Positions 36,401 to 49,765 are shown, counted from the first letter of the stretch. The stretch is DNA of 64,000 nucleotides from Diplosphaera chodatii (GCA_032358165.1 JAALGY010000016.1:186001-250000); one strand, 5' to 3'. The notes: generated by a model from the sequence alone, not told the origin. Made by a program: numbers and translations.

Positions 36401-39126
36401 CGGGGTGCTGCGGGCGCTGAGCACCCTGTTTGAGGAGCACACGCTCAGCGATCCCGTGCGTGGCTACCTGGTCACCGCCATGGCCAAGCTGGCCGTGCAG
36501 GTGAGCTTGTGTACATGACCCTTCCTTGGTTGTCTGATGTCGCAGCCCTTGGATGGCCTGTAAGTCATCCGGTGGCCACGGTTCCACATCGTCACAACTA
36601 CCGTGTTCCTTGTGAGCCTGCACTGCTGAACATGTCGGATCATGCTTGTGCATGGATGACCTATTTGCTCCTGTCCGCAGGGCAATGTGGCGCTGCCGCC
36701 TGCGGCTGAGCAGGCGGTGGAGGATGCAGCGGTGAGCCGCAACACAGATTTGCAGCAGCGGGCCTTGGAGCTGCAGGCTCTGCTCAGGTGCGTCAGCCTG
36801 GGCACTGCGCATGGCGTTGGAAGGCTCTGCTGATCACGCTGGCGGGTGTGCTACCAATGCACGTGCAGTGGTAACCCGAAGATGTGTTGCCACTGCAGAG
36901 CGACGCCGAACACTCGGCATGCGGCGCTGCCACCAGATGCTTCGTGCGAGGACGTCGAGATCGACCCGCACCTGCCCTTCCTCAACCGCTTTGTGCAAGC
37001 GGCGCTGGAGAACGGCGCAGCGCCCTACATCCCAGGTGGGCCCCGCAATAGCATCCACAGTTACAACAGGCAGCACAGCAAGCTTTGACGGTGTCAGGAA
37101 TGTTGCCGTGGTGGATCACGCCTTGCAATTGTGTGGAGGCTGTCGCACTTCCTCGCTCGCACTTTCTCGAGGAACAGGGATACTTGCACCCATCGACCAA
37201 TTCCATGCTCAGAGCTGATCATGCTGAGCCGTGCACTGGCTCCTGACTGCTGACACACCATGCCTGCAGCGGAGGACCGCGGGGGCCTGGGCCTGGTGCG
37301 CGCGTCTGCAGACGACAGCCATGCAGCCGTTGCGAAGCCCATCAAATTCAAGGCATATGAGCGGCCGACGCTGCCTGCTGCTCGGCAGCCGCAGCCCGCG
37401 CTCGCCTCACAGCCTGTGGCAGCTCCAGGTCAGTCCTTGCCCCATGATGTCATGCATGTACCCATGGGTATGCTGCCAGGCATGCATGCTGTACCTGGTC
37501 GCCTTGGACACATAGCTACATGGGCCCGTCAGTCCGAGACCGGCCGGCATCGGTGTCCAGGGGGTGCAGCGGCCGCGGCCGGCGCCGCCTCCCCAGCGGC
37601 GCCCTCGGAGCCGGTGCTGCTGCGCAAGGCGGGCGGCGGTCGGTGGGGCCCCTCGCAGCCCGCGGCGCCCCCGCCGGGACCGCCCCCGCCTTCAGGCGCC
37701 GCCGGTGGGGCACCAACTCCTGCGCTGCACTCCCAGCAACTTCATTCCCACTGGTGATGCCTCCACAGCATCGCAGGGACGCTGTGCCATTGCTTGGCTG
37801 CGGCAGATGGGCCGAACTCTCTGTTCCCGTCTGCAGCCTATGGCGGCAGCACAGCCAGCCAGCCGGCAGCCGGGCCGCCGCCGCCCCAGCCGCCGTCCCG
37901 CAGGCGGGCCGAGTCCGAGGAGGAGGCCGCGGCGCGTGCCGAGAAGGAGCGCCGGGCGGCCGCGCTGTTTGGCGGCGGCGGCGGCGGCGGCTCCCGCTCG
38001 TCGACCCCGCCACGGCGGCCGCTGCACCGTGTGTCGCCCACCAGGACTCCTGGGTGCGACCAGGACCCATGCTTCCTGGCTCTGCATCACAGGACCCCAT
38101 ATCAGCATGATCCAGCCAGCCCATGTCGTAGCGACATGCATGGCAGAGCGCCTGAAATGTTTGAGATGGTGTGCTGGTGACAGAGTATGTCACGCCTGCA
38201 TGTGCAGCGGCGGCGCAGCGTCAGCGCCACACCCGCCGCAGCAAGAGCCGGACGCGATGCTGCTGGACTTGGAGAGCGACGTCGAGCAGCATTCAGCGCA
38301 GCATTCAGTCCCAGCAGCGGCCCCAGCAGGTACATGCCTGGATCATCCTGAGGTTCAGAGCCACGTGTCCGACTGTTGACCACGCCGGGCCGACCAACAT
38401 GATCGGTGGCACAACATGCAAATTCATCACACTTTCGTTCCTCGCAGTTTTATCCAAGCTGCATCGCACAAACGGTAGACACCATGCAGATACATACCTC
38501 AGACATGCGTGCAGGCGACTTGCTGGCGGAACTGGATGGGCTGACCGTCGGCGCTGCGGCGGCACCTGCACAGGCACCGGTGCACTCGGCGCCCGGCGGC
38601 CTCGACGACCTCATGGGCGGCCCCCAGCCTCAGCAGGCAAGGCTCTTACCGCCGAGTATCGTTGACGGTCGATTGCCGTTGCATCCTCTTTGGAGTCCCT
38701 ATCATGTCGCGGGGCACCCTGATACTTCGAGCGTCACATCGTAGCCTCTCCTGCATACCATGGCATTGACACCACACTGTTTCTGCAACAGATCTAGTGC
38801 ATACCTCCACCTCAACGTCATGGCCTTGACTGCACAATGTGCATCTGGCCTGTTTGCAGGGTGGGGGCGACCTGCTGGGCAATGGCTTTGGTGGCGCTGT
38901 GCATGGCGATGACCTGCTGGGTGGCCTGGATGCCGGCAACCCTGCACCGCAGCCGCAGCCGGGGCAGCAGCCGCAGTACCAGCAGCAGAATGCACAGCCG
39001 CATGCTGCCGGCGGGACCCCGCAGTATGGGGCACCCGGTGTGCGGGGGCCAGGCGGCATGCGGCCTGCACAGCAGGGACCCGCCCCTGGCCAGGCCAAAC
39101 CTGATCCCTTTGCAAATCTCCTGTAG
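33466..39126 (+). CDS. AP4E1: AP-4 adaptor complex epsilon subunit
   Basis: Large subunit of the AP-4 adaptor, which sorts cargo at the trans-Golgi network. About 19 exons; the trunk exons fit exactly: 33466-33735, 33853-33958, 34069-34169, 34289-34405, 34589-34759, 34937-35126, 35258-35337, 35457-35588, 35771-35908, 36031-36207, 36348-36500, 36681-36787 and 36899-37035. Epsilon signatures include AIGECKSKAEEDAIIMREMD, LMVRLIYVEMLGHDASWGHV, ILIVNTITRDLADDN-type LIVLIVNTITRDLADDNMLI, VRKKAVMALHRFEQLDP, IKLLKLLGMLGAGDQSSAEN, and the trunk end ASCEDVEIDPHLPFLNRFVQ. After residue ~680 come Pro/Gly/Ala-rich exons (37270-39126, edges approximate) with acidic-leucine motifs: MLLDLESD, DLLAELDGL, DDLLGGLD and a terminal DPFANLL. 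I do not recognise a folded appendage (ear) domain there. Confidence 0.9.
37962..37995 (+). repeat. GGC-rich simple repeat coding poly-Gly
   Basis: A run of GGC codons in a hinge exon of AP-4 epsilon, following a charged stretch (AESEEEAAARAEKERRAA). It encodes seven or more Gly in a row. Confidence 0.7.
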
Positions 39127-39650
39127 GCTGGCACTTGCTGCGCCTGTTGGCTGCAGTTGGTCTGCCTTGCTAGCTGCTAGCCACTGGCTACTTGTGCTAC
39201 GCCTTGAGCTTGGTGATGATTGATTGCGCATTGCGCTGCATGCGGACGCCGCTGCAAGTAGTGATGCTGGTTGCCAAATCGGAAATTGACCCAGACGCAC
39301 GTATTGCCCATCACACAGCACACGTGCTATGCAGCATACACATCGAGCATACCAGCGAAGTGCTGGCTGTGCTGCAGCCCTTCAGGCCTTCAGCATCCGA
39401 AGTACCTGTGCTTCTTCCAGCTGCCGCCGCAAGCATGCAGTCAGCACCTCAGCACGTGTATGTCGCCGTCCAGACGCAGGTATGTAAGCTTGAGCACAAA
39501 GCGTATGTAAGTTTACAGTTTGCTCGCACAGTGCATATATCTGCTGCAAAGCTTCCTGTCACCTTGAACGTTCAGCGCTTTGGGAGCGACTGTCATTTCG
39601 TATTCCATACTTCAACACCGGCTGCAGCTGCAGCTCACGCTTCATGAAAC
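39127..39650. other. Spacer between AP-4 epsilon and PIG-O genes
   Basis: About 0.5 kb between tandem rightward genes. It contains TGTAA motifs (39483 and again about 20 nt on) suited to ending the AP-4 transcript, and then the PIG-O promoter. No coding frame is supported. Confidence 0.55.
39483..39487 (+). terminator. Candidate poly(A) signal TGTAA
   Basis: TGTAA about 357 nt after the AP-4 epsilon stop, with a second copy about 20 nt downstream. Paired copies make this one of the better candidates in the window. Confidence 0.45.
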
Positions 39651-42600
39651 ATGCACTTCAGCACCGTAGCAGCAGGGAAGCGGACACCGTTGTTAGGTCT
39701 GTTGGCGGGCTTCACACTGCTGCATGTTGCCGCGCTCGGCCTGTTTGCGCGCGGATTCCTCCTGACCCGTGTGGAGCTGACCACCAGGAGTTCCTGCGAC
39801 GAGCCTGCTGTCCACAGCATTGTTTCCAGCAGGTGGCATGCATCAGATGGCAGCTGCAGCACCTCCGAAGCAGTGGCACAGCCAGCCTCTGCCGGCAATG
39901 GCACGCAGCAGCGCCAGCCAGAGGGTGACTGCGATCGGCGACCACGCGGCTGCTGGGGCGACAGGCACTTCAGCAAGGCAGCCTGGGTCATTGTGGATGC
40001 GCTGCGCTTCGACTTCGTGGCATGTGAAGGCGCAGCGGCGACAGCGGGTGGCGGCCGCTCCCGCATGCCGCGGCTCTTGAATCTCGTTCAATCATCGGTG
40101 AGTCACGCACCATAGAAACAGTGTGGTACAACAGCTGCAGCTTGTGTCCAATCGTTTTGACCCTTCCAACGGTGAGTGCAGGGCCCAGCGGCGCAGATGT
40201 ACAGGTTCGTGGCGGATCCGCCAACAACCACGATGCAGCGCCTGCGCGGCATTCTGACAGTGCGATGCAGCTGTGAAGATGGCGCAGCTGCCAGTATGCA
40301 TACGTCAGATTCGTGCAGGGCTTTGGAGTGCGCTGAGTGCCTTGCTTGTGATCTCTTGACAGGGTGGCCTCCCAACATTCGTGGATGTTGGTGCCAGCTT
40401 TTCTGCGGCATCGGTGGCTGAGGACAACCTGATAGGTATGCATACCGCGGCCGAGCCGCTTCGTTGAAACAAGAGGCTTAACAGATGACCGTGTTGCTAT
40501 GATACTCAAGAGAGGTGCTACTTTCTTGCGTTGTGCCCACAGACCAGCTGGTGGCTGCCGGGCGGCGACTGGCCTTTGTCGGCGACGACACATGGATGCA
40601 GCTGTTTCCGCACCAGTTCGCCGATGCCGCGCCCTACCCGTCCTTCAATGTGCAGGACCTGCATACCGTGGACAACGGCGTGTGGGAGGTATCCTGCACA
40701 TCTGACCTGAGCACTCGAGCATGTCGCTGCTGCACGGCTGTGCTTCCTGTCAGCGGTCGTCAGCAGGATGTTTCAGCACCGAGTCTGGCAGTCAGCACCC
40801 AAGATGGAGCTTGCCATACTAGCATTCTCACACGTGAACAGTTCACTGATTGCAGTATCTGGTGCCGGCGGTGCGGAACGCCACAGGGTGGGATGTGCTG
40901 GTGGGGCACTACCTGGGGGTCGACCATGCGGGGCACACCGACGATGTCTTTGCGCCCACCATGGCCGCCAAGCTGGCGCAGATGGACACGCAGCTGGCCC
41001 AGGTGGGGTCTGTTGTGAGGGTGCAATGTTGCCACATGCTACTACTTTGGTATGTCAGCGTGCGCTCACAGCATGGATGCTTGAACGAGTGCAACCCGAT
41101 ACCTGCCAGGCCACGTGTAGGCAGGACGGCAGGTACTTCGACGCCTGCTCCTCCTGCAGACCCGGAAGCAGCGCTGGGACCATGCTCTCCTGCGCGCCTG
41201 CAGGTTGTGGAGGTGATGGCGGCGCTCGCCGGCCCGGGCGGCGCGCACGCCGGCACCCTGCTGCTGGTGTGGGGCGACCATGGGCAGACCGACTCCGGCG
41301 ACCACGGCGGCGGCAGCCCGCCCGAGGTCGATAACCATTGCACTAGAGGCACCAAGCACTTACAGCTGCCTCCGCTTGTTTGCGGGAGGTCACTCCAGGT
41401 TGAGCTGACGGCTTGCGTGTCGTAGGTCGACTCGGTGCTGGTGGCCGTGGACCTGGCAGCACTGTACGCCAGGCGCCATGGCAGCGGCGCCGCCGCCGAT
41501 CACCACATCCCGGAGGCAGCAGGCGCTGGAGGCACAGGCAGCGGTGCGCGGCAGCCTGTGCACCCCACAAGTGCAGACAGGCACGCGCAGCAGCCAGCAT
41601 CAGCGTGGCCAACGATGCCGCAGGTACCCACCACCCAGCTGCGCTGGGCACCCCACCCGTTCCAGAGAATTTTTGGCAACATCAGTGCCCCGAACTGACG
41701 TTCATGCCTGCCGCGGAGCAGAAAGGTATCACATCGGCCTGATAGGTTCAGGTGGCTGCTGTGAGTCAAGCTGGTGATTGTGCGGCAGGTGGACTTTGCG
41801 CCGACGATGGCCGCGCTGTTGGGTGTGCCAATGCCCTACGCCAGCATCGGGCGCGTGTCGCACAGCCTGTGGCACCTGCGCGGCTGCGGGGGCGGCGGTG
41901 ACAGCCAGACATGCAGGCAGCGGTATGCCGCAACACTGCAGGCCAACGCCTGGCAGGTGCGTCATCGCAGGCTGCTGCAGTGCACGATTTCATTGCATCG
42001 TCATCAAACCCATCTTGCATTCCCCACCCAGCGCGATGCACCACAGCACCAGCACTCCTTGCCAAAGCCCTGCTTATTGCTCACACCGCAGGTGCAGCGG
42101 TATCTGCAGGACTACGCAGCCAGTGATGGTGGACATCTGCCGACTGCAGACTTGACCCGCAGCCAGGAGCTGTACGCCGCAGTCATGGCCACTGGCGAAG
42201 CCGAAGCCGGCTCGGATGCACACATTTCCAGGTGAGCAGGCAGCCCTGGGACACTTGTCAGCTGTCGATCTGCTAGCTGCATGCGCACGACCAGATGCAT
42301 GCTGCCGCTACCCAGCCATTCCATCTCCAACCCATGCCGAATCCCATGTGCAGGCTGGATGAGTATCTGAAAGCGGCGGCAGACCTGGCGCGGCGGCAGT
42401 GGACGCAGTTTGGGTTGCCCTCCATGGGGGCGGGACTCGCACTCTTGGCTGCGACGGTCGCTGTGCAGCTTGCAGCCTGCTGGGCCCTGCATGGCGCACC
42501 AGGACCTGCAAAGTCTGCTGCTATAGCTACTGCTGCGAACGGAGTGGCCGCCGGCAGCACTGTCACTGCCACAGCCCGGGACCCAGGCAGCAACAGGCAG

Positions 42601-45600
42601 CCTGGGTGTGCGGGCAACACAGCCTTTGGTGCAGCATGGCAGTGGAGCGTGGAGGGTGCAGCGTGGGCCGCGGTGCTGGGGCATGCGGCCGCCCTGTTCT
42701 CCAACAGCTTCATCCTTGCTCAGGCGGGCAGTTCTGCTGCACAGTGCTGTGCAGTCTGTGGACATGCACAAACTAGGAGAGCTGCACGACTGGCTTGGTG
42801 CTGGCCTCAAAGACTCATTCAATGTTTTGCTGCAGGGGCGAATGCTGGCCTTCCTGCTGGCTGCATTGGTGACGCTGTTGGGTCGGTCGACAGTCTCGCT
42901 GCTGCTACAGTGCCAGCATGGTGACTGTGAGTCAAAAGCCATTCGAGCAGGCGGCGCAACTGAAAGACCCCAGGGTCATGGCAGCAGCAACCTGGCGGTT
43001 GGTGGGTCGCGGGCCAATGCAGATGCTCCAGAGGGCAAGGCCACAGCGCAGCCGGCAGCGCCAGCACGATGGCGCAGCCCTGCGTGCCAAGCAGCACTGC
43101 TGACGTGCTTGCTCCTGGCAGCAAATTGGGGCCTGGCAGCGCACGGCCTCGTGAGTGCTGGTCCCTGCTGACCAGTGTATACTGCCTGCTGCACTCGATA
43201 TTCCCCATGTCGCAGTCGTTGTATGAGGCTTGCACAGCCGTTTATCACCCTTGAACCATCATGCACATGTGTGTTCTGGACGTGCAGGTGCAGCGGTCTG
43301 GGCACGATGCCATGTGGCGGACCGCCACCGAGCACCACACGCTGCTGGTGCCGGATGTCTCGGCCGCCGCCGCCGCCGCCGCTGCCACCCATCAGCCCGT
43401 CGCATCGCCTGCCGATGCAGCCACAGCCGGGGTCACAACTTTGCCAGTGCGGTCAGGCGATGTCAGCGCAGCTGAGCTAGGTTGGCAGCAGATGTTGGGG
43501 ATCACACAGTTGCGAGCATGGCAGCCTGCAGCGGCATCGGCAGCAGAGACAGCATGGCGCTTTGGCAGCCCATACGGCGCCCTGCTGCTACTGCCAGCGC
43601 TGGTGTTGGGGCTGGGGTCTCGCACGAATTCCTCACACGTTGCGGCCCCTGAGTTGGGCTTTGCAGCAGCCAGGCCCAGGCAATGGCGGTCAATGAAGGC
43701 CGCAGCGGGGGCGCGGCCTGCGATTCAGTGGGGCGAATATGCCATTGCCAGCCTGCACAGGCTGCAGCGGACGGCGCTGTGGGCAGCCTTCATTTTTGTA
43801 GCACTGCACTGGCTGTGGGAGGACATGCACGGGCTGCTGCCGGCTGACCTAGGAGGTGTTGGCGGCGGCGCCGGCAGCGGGGTGTGCCCAAGTGAGATGG
43901 CGACCCTGGCCGATGCCTGGGGCCTGGCCCGCCAGTGGGCAGGGCACATATCCACAGGCTTTGCAGGTGTGCGGGGCTTTGCGCACTGATCACTTTTCTA
44001 CAAGCCACGCCTCAATCGTGTTGGTTGGGATGGTCGATGGTTTTCACACGCCTGGGAGACTTTACCCAGTGAGACGCAAGCACTGAGCGCATGTGGACCG
44101 CCTGCAGGCAGCCACCCAGATGTGCAGCCGGGGGCACTGGCGGGCGCCTGGCAGCTGCTGCTCGCCTGGCTGGGTGAGCATGGCCCAGGACTTCGCTGTT
44201 CGCCAGTTGCTGTGCTTTCTGCCGACAACAGAACACAGAAGACAGTCCGACCGGTGGGCCACCAGAGCGTGGTGCTGATGCAAAGCAACAACCCATGCAG
44301 CATGCACCATGCTTCAGCCCATGATGGTCATTGCTCCTCTCAGGTTTCCTGCTGCCGTCCTTCCGAGCTGCACGGGCGCTGTGGTCAGTGCTTGCCTCCA
44401 GCCTGGGCAGTGCAGCTCGCGGCAGCGGCGCGGTGCTGCAGATGCTGTCGGGCCCCGCAGCTCTCGCCGCAGGCACACGGCTGAAGCTGCTGCTGCCGCG
44501 CGCCGCGTACGCCTGCGCTGCGGCGGCCGCGGCGTTGTCGGTGGTGCGCTGTGCCGCGGCCTCGGCCCGCCGCGACACCAGCAGGAGGGAAAACAGCAGC
44601 AGCTCAGCATGGGCAGAAGAGCAACGACAGCTGTCCCCGCAGCTCGGCAGCTTGCAGCAGCTCCAGAGGGTTTCAATCGCCAGGACGTGTGCTGCTGACC
44701 TGGCGGCTGCAGTTGCCGCGCCGCTCGCTCTGGTGCTGGGGCGCCGCGGGCCGCTGCCCCTGCTGCTGGCGGCAGCACAAGCTGGGGCGCTGCTGCGCCT
44801 GTTGTCGCTCAGGTGCTTGACATTTACACATCCACGTGTGTGGTTGCCTGCCATGTGGATTGTTGCATTTCCTGTGGCATCTGCGCCTTGCATGCGCTTC
44901 CTGCTTGCTTGAATGTGAATCTGCTACAATGCTTTGCAGGGCCGGCGCACAGCGGCAGCTGCACGGCAGGGCCGCGAGCACCGCCCCAATCGGCAGCCTC
45001 CTCTGGTCGCTGTTCAGCCTGCAGCTCTTCTTCTGCACCGGCCACTTCTGCGAGTTTGCCGGCCTGCAGTACACCGCAGGTGCGCTGAGCTTGCACGCTC
45101 TCACCGATGATGCACATCCATGCACATGTGTATCCCTCGCCAGCTCCTCGTCGTGGAAATATTGTCAGTAGGCTGAATGGGGTGTGTTACGTGCAGGGTT
45201 TGCGGGAGTCGAGGATTTCAACTTCTATCAGTCAGGTGCGCTGCTGGCGCTGAACACCTTTGGCAGCTTCCTGATGGCTGGCCTCGCGCTGCCGCTGGTG
45301 TGCCTGCCGGCGCCACCGCAGCGGGGACACCAGTCGTCTTCTGATGCGCAGCCCGCCACAAGCAGTGCATACGTAGTATCAGCGGCACGACCCACCGATG
45401 CGGGGCAGGGGCTGGTGAATAATCAGCCGCAAGATGGTGAACACCTGTCAGCTGGACTGCCAGGTGACCATAAGCCCCACGCTCCAGAGCTGCAGTATCG
45501 GTGGGACCTGCGGGTGGCAGCGGTCACTTTCACGACGGTGATGACGCTCAATGCTGCGGTGGCGACGGCCAGCGCTGCGATCCAGCGGCGGCATCTCATG

Positions 45601-45741
45601 GTGTGGGCGCTGTTTGCTCCCAAGTTTCTGTTCGACGCCTGCATCCTGCTGGTGTGTGACGCTGCGGTTTTGGGGGGTGTGGCAATTGCGATTTTGGTGC
45701 TTAAAAAGCCTAGGCAACCGCTTAGCACATCAGCAACATGA
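39651..45741 (+). CDS. PIGO: GPI ethanolamine phosphate transferase 3 (PIG-O / GPI13)
   Basis: ER multipass enzyme that adds ethanolamine phosphate to the third mannose of the GPI anchor precursor, the link to proteins. Exon 1 (39651-40098) has a signal anchor ([20 protein letters not shown]) and the metal-site motif [12 protein letters not shown]. Exon 2 (40182-40259) gives [17 protein letters not shown], with the presumed nucleophilic Thr in TTTMQ. Exon 3 (40363-40434) has [13 protein letters not shown]. Next come [19 protein letters not shown] with [31 protein letters not shown] (about 40860-41000), and [18 protein letters not shown] (about 41205-41330). These are the phosphodiesterase-family metal ligands in the expected order. 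[17 protein letters not shown] follows near 41790. From about 42360 the protein becomes a long series of hydrophobic segments, the C-terminal membrane domain, ending at 45741. The membrane part is Ala/Leu-rich and its exon edges are uncertain. Confidence 0.9.
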
Positions 45742-45891
45742 GTACAACGAGTATCTCACCTCAGCCAGCAGCACTGCCAGATGAGCACAAATCAGTGTGA
45801 AGTATTCCGTGGCCGGCTAACGAACGTGTGAGCAGCAGTAGGTGATATAATGCTCAGGATGTGTTATTCAGTGTGCCTTCCGTGATTGCTG

Positions 45892-47772
45892 TCAGTAGTT
45901 GTAGCCATTTGTCATCGCTGCACCATCGATGGTAATGATTTGACCTGTACATGCAGCAACGGCAGACGGTTGTCAGGTCTAAGCATGTGACAGCGAGCTT
46001 GGCTCCTCGAGTCCTCGTCATGGTGTTATCATTGGCAGCCTTCGTTCCGTCTCACCTGTCACATACGAGGCAGCTGGCGAGCATAGGAAGGCTACGACAC
46101 CTGCGCGGCAGGGAGACGACGCTTTGCGGTTACATCGTTCACCCACTGTGCTGCAGGAGGTACGGGTTGGATAATAGGAACAGCAGCAGCTGCTCTTCGA
46201 GCACCCTGGAGCACCTGACACTTCGTCTGGCTCGCCGACGCGGTCCATGGGAGTGCGCTCCAGCACCTTGCGCTTGTTCTCCGGATCCTGCAGCACCTGT
46301 GTGATGTGGCACCGGGCATCGAGAATTTATGGTCGTCTACCTCACACGGCTACGCTGATCAAGGGGACCCAAAATATCAGCAGCAACGACATGTGCGTGC
46401 TGCTGCCACAACCAAGGACTGGCGAATCGGTGCACGAGCTGACACACCTGCTCAGCGAGGTCAGTGCGAATATACCTGCAGAAGGCAACGAGTTGGTGGG
46501 CCCGGTGTTACATGCGTAGCAAGTCGTGCACTGGATCTGCAACTCGAGACCATCTGCACTCACCAGGGCGCCACAGCGTTGACCCGGATGCCCTGGGGCG
46601 CCCACTCGCACGCTAGGTTCCTGGTGAGCTGGTTCATGGCCGCTGCGCCCGTCACACCATGTCCGCTTCAAGTGGTCATGCATGGTTGCACGTGCAACAC
46701 GAAGAGGCACAGCAGTGGTGTCACCAGGCAATTAGCGCCCGGTCATGGCTGTGGCAGCACCTTTTGACATGGCGTACAGGCTGCCGGTGTTGATTGCTCC
46801 AGGGCCGCCCGCCACCGACGAGTTCATAACGACACTGCCGTTCCCAGATGCCTCCAGCAGGGGGTATGCCAACTGCATGCCACCGGCCCAAAACCATCAC
46901 ATGCAAGTGCAGGTTCTGGCACATCGACTGCACCTGATGTGATGTGCCAGCTGAGGCGCGCACTCTGGGTTAAGCAACCAACCAGGTGTGATGCCTCATG
47001 TCTGCTATTTGATTTTGGGACCTGGCTGAGGTTGAACGCTGATTCCAGGTTGGTAGCCATCAACCGCTGGTAGTCCTCAGCTGTGAAGTCCTGCGCTCTA
47101 TCATGCCGGAAGCTGGGACAAGCAGACAGTGGCACAGCAGCCGAGCCCGCATGCAGCACTCGGCACGACTGGGAAGTTGATCACCGTCGTCTTCTTCCTG
47201 ATGTTGATGCCAGCATTGTTGACCTGCATGGGGACAGTGTCCATCATCCAGACTAGGCATGGCATGCATGCTGTCCTCTGCAGAGGGGTACAAGGGTATT
47301 GGCTCACAAGAATCTCGAGGCGTCCGTTGAAGTGCTGTGACGCCTGCACACGGACGACAGCACGGTCAGCCCGTGGCACTGGATCACGACCACTGGAAGC
47401 GCCTGGTGAGCTTGTTGACCCGCCCACAATAACACACCTCTTCGATGAGCCGCTGCCTGCCTACTAGGGTTGATACGTCTGCTGTTATGCCGTGTACGTC
47501 GAAACCTTGTTTTTCCCAGCCCTCGTGCGCAGTTTTCAGTGTCGCCGGGTCTCGCCCGCATGTCAGCACCCGTGCACCTGCCAAGCAGGTACACCAATCT
47601 CCACTGCACGCAGTGAGGTTGACAGCGGCGGACTTGGCTTCATATGCTGGCACGTACCTAGGGCTGCAAGCTCGACCACGATGGCATGGCCAAGCCCCCG
47701 CGTTCCGCCTGTGACAATGGCGCATTGGCCAACAAGGCCGAACCGCTTGGACGCAGCTCCGCCATCTTTCAT
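45892..47772 (-). CDS. Tropinone-reductase-like short-chain dehydrogenase
   Basis: Classical SDR oxidoreductase; substrate not predictable from sequence. Exons on the minus strand in order: [20 protein letters not shown] and [19 protein letters not shown] (47772 to about 47655; the cofactor motif TGGTRGLG is intact); [20 protein letters not shown] with GITADVS (about 47570-47445); [16 protein letters not shown] (about 47340-47180); [20 protein letters not shown] (about 47095-47030); the Ser-containing [10 protein letters not shown] exon (about 46860-46770); [18 protein letters not shown] near 46600; [20 protein letters not shown] then GEPDEVS (about 46300-46210); and [16 protein letters not shown] (about 46115-46055). 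The last exon (about 45946-45892) gives [10 protein letters not shown] and NGYNY. The domain order and the TPMxRxGEP box are typical of tropinone reductase homologues, a broad plant/algal group. It is convergent with PIG-O, with stops only about 150 nt apart. Confidence 0.85.
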
Positions 47773-49765
47773 TTGGAATTGCTCTATAGGGAGTCGACGA
47801 TCACGCAGAACAATTGTCGTGTTGATGCATCAAGACAGCCTGAGCTGGGCGCTGCCCTGAACCCCGCAGTTTGATTCGGACTTTTCTGCGTGGGTGAAGC
47901 AGAGCCTGTGGCACTTGTGATTCCCTGGGATGACGTCAAAGTAGCGGCCGTATTGCAGACGATAGAGTGGAGGCAGAAGCGTTGCACGCTGTGTATGGAT
48001 GCGGCATGTGCAAAGCGGATGCACTCTGGAAGCAGTATGGGTACCACGCTCCGGCGATGTGTACTCCACATGTCAATAGCATGCATCTGGGGAATGGACA
48101 GGACATGCATGCGTTGCGGTCAAGCAACAATTGCTCTGCCATGGCGGCAGAGCAGATGGCATGACCCACATCTACAGACTCAACAGCGGGTACAAGCGTC
48201 TGGCCAAGCCTACATGCCCGTTCGGGCATGGATCGAGCACAGCCTGCTCGACAGGTTCAAGGTCCGCATGCTCAGCTGGCATGTGCAGCAGATGTGCGCA
48301 TGCTGGGCAGACTTTCGTGAGAACTCACAGACCAGGGAACCTGCATCGGCTGCTGCATCCATGAGGTGCACTCGGGTGTGCATTCAGCTGGCCATGGGAC
48401 AGGTTGCCACGGCCAGGCTTGGCTGGACGGCCCTGATGCCAACAACAGTACAGGCGGACCGCAGCGCACAGCACAGCACACCGCTTGTTCATGCTACTTG
48501 AACCCCTGATGAGCTGATCAATCTAGCGTGCTGCAGCATTTCACACACCGTCCTGTCTGGGCTCCCGATCAACAGTCAAGACATTGAAGTCTGTGAGCGA
48601 TCAGCCACATAATGTGCACGCGCCGCAAAAGATCTGCACGTGAGGTGCTCACAGAAAGATGCTTTGTGCCCTCTGGGTGCGGATGCCCCGCTTCGAAACC
48701 GCAGACGTCGCGGTGGTGCCGGCCACCGATGATACACCTGTAGCGATTGACGGCACCACGTACTGATGCGTTCGCCGAGCCTCCAGCAGCCACGCCGTGT
48801 TGGGTTTTGGAAGCCAGGGCTGGCCAGACCAACGGGGCCCGCCGCATGTTGACTGTTGAGCCTGCGCCCGGCATCACAGGCTCTCGCAGCGAAGCGCTCT
48901 CAGGTGTGTGCGATACTATCCCTTCCCAACGCCACCGCCAACGGCATGCACTGTACTTTGGCGCCCCGGCTATATAGCCGCGTGGCTGCGATACGGCAGG
49001 GCGCTCGGACCGCGACACCCACCTGCCGCCTCGTCAGTGTTTAATTGAAACTGCAAATGGCCATGATTCTGGTGTCTCAAGGCTGCGGGCTGCATGTGCT
49101 GCGAATTTGTGGCGGTCTCTGGTAGACAGACAGCCTGCAGACCTACTGACTTGCACACCCCATCTGGGCTCAGATCTGGGCGGCGATGGCTACATTGATG
49201 GCTGGATGCCTCCTGTGGTTGCAGTCACGAGCTATGTCCGTACCGCAGCTGCCATGTTTCCAGAAGCCTCACCAGATCGATGTGCAGAACCCACACGTTG
49301 TTCCTGAGCTTCGAGGCTGGGACTGCTTGTGTTACTGCAAGTTGTCTGTGACCTCGGTGCTTATCACATGTGGCGGTCAACGCGCAGGAACGAGACCTGA
49401 GGCATCAGCAGCCTGCTGTGCGCCCCGCTGCGGCATGGGAGTGTAAAGCAGCGAAAAGCGGCTGTACTTCATCGAGTGGCTGAGCACACAGGCGACACAC
49501 GACTAGACCGCAGCTGACTGCCAGCTTGGGGCAGCCGGAGCGGCCGCACTTTACTTGGGCACTGCCGCTGCCGTGACTGTGATTACATCATCAGCAGCGG
49601 CGCTGGCGCAACAGCCGCCCCTGCTGCAGCCGTGACTGGCGACAGCCTACTTGCAGTCTGCAAGCGCGCTTGACGGCGTCGCCGGGAGGCTGTGCCCATC
49701 AGGAAGGTGGTCGCTGGCCGACAACCGGCAGGGGCGCTGCTGCAGCCTTTTCAGAGGCGGCGGCC
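47773..49765. promoter_or_regulatory. 2 kb divergent intergenic region
   Basis: Lies between the start codons of the SDR gene and the GT15 gene. One 203-codon plus-strand frame (47890-48501) is open but is rich in Cys, His, Trp and Met with no domain pattern; it looks like chance. No TE or RNA gene was recognised. It must carry two promoters. Confidence 0.5.

Noticed and set aside
47890..48501. A 203-codon plus-strand open frame in the SDR/GT15 spacer
   Set aside because: It is rich in Cys, His, Trp, Met and Arg, with no domain pattern, hydrophobic core or repeats. It resembles chance translation of TGCATG-rich noncoding DNA.
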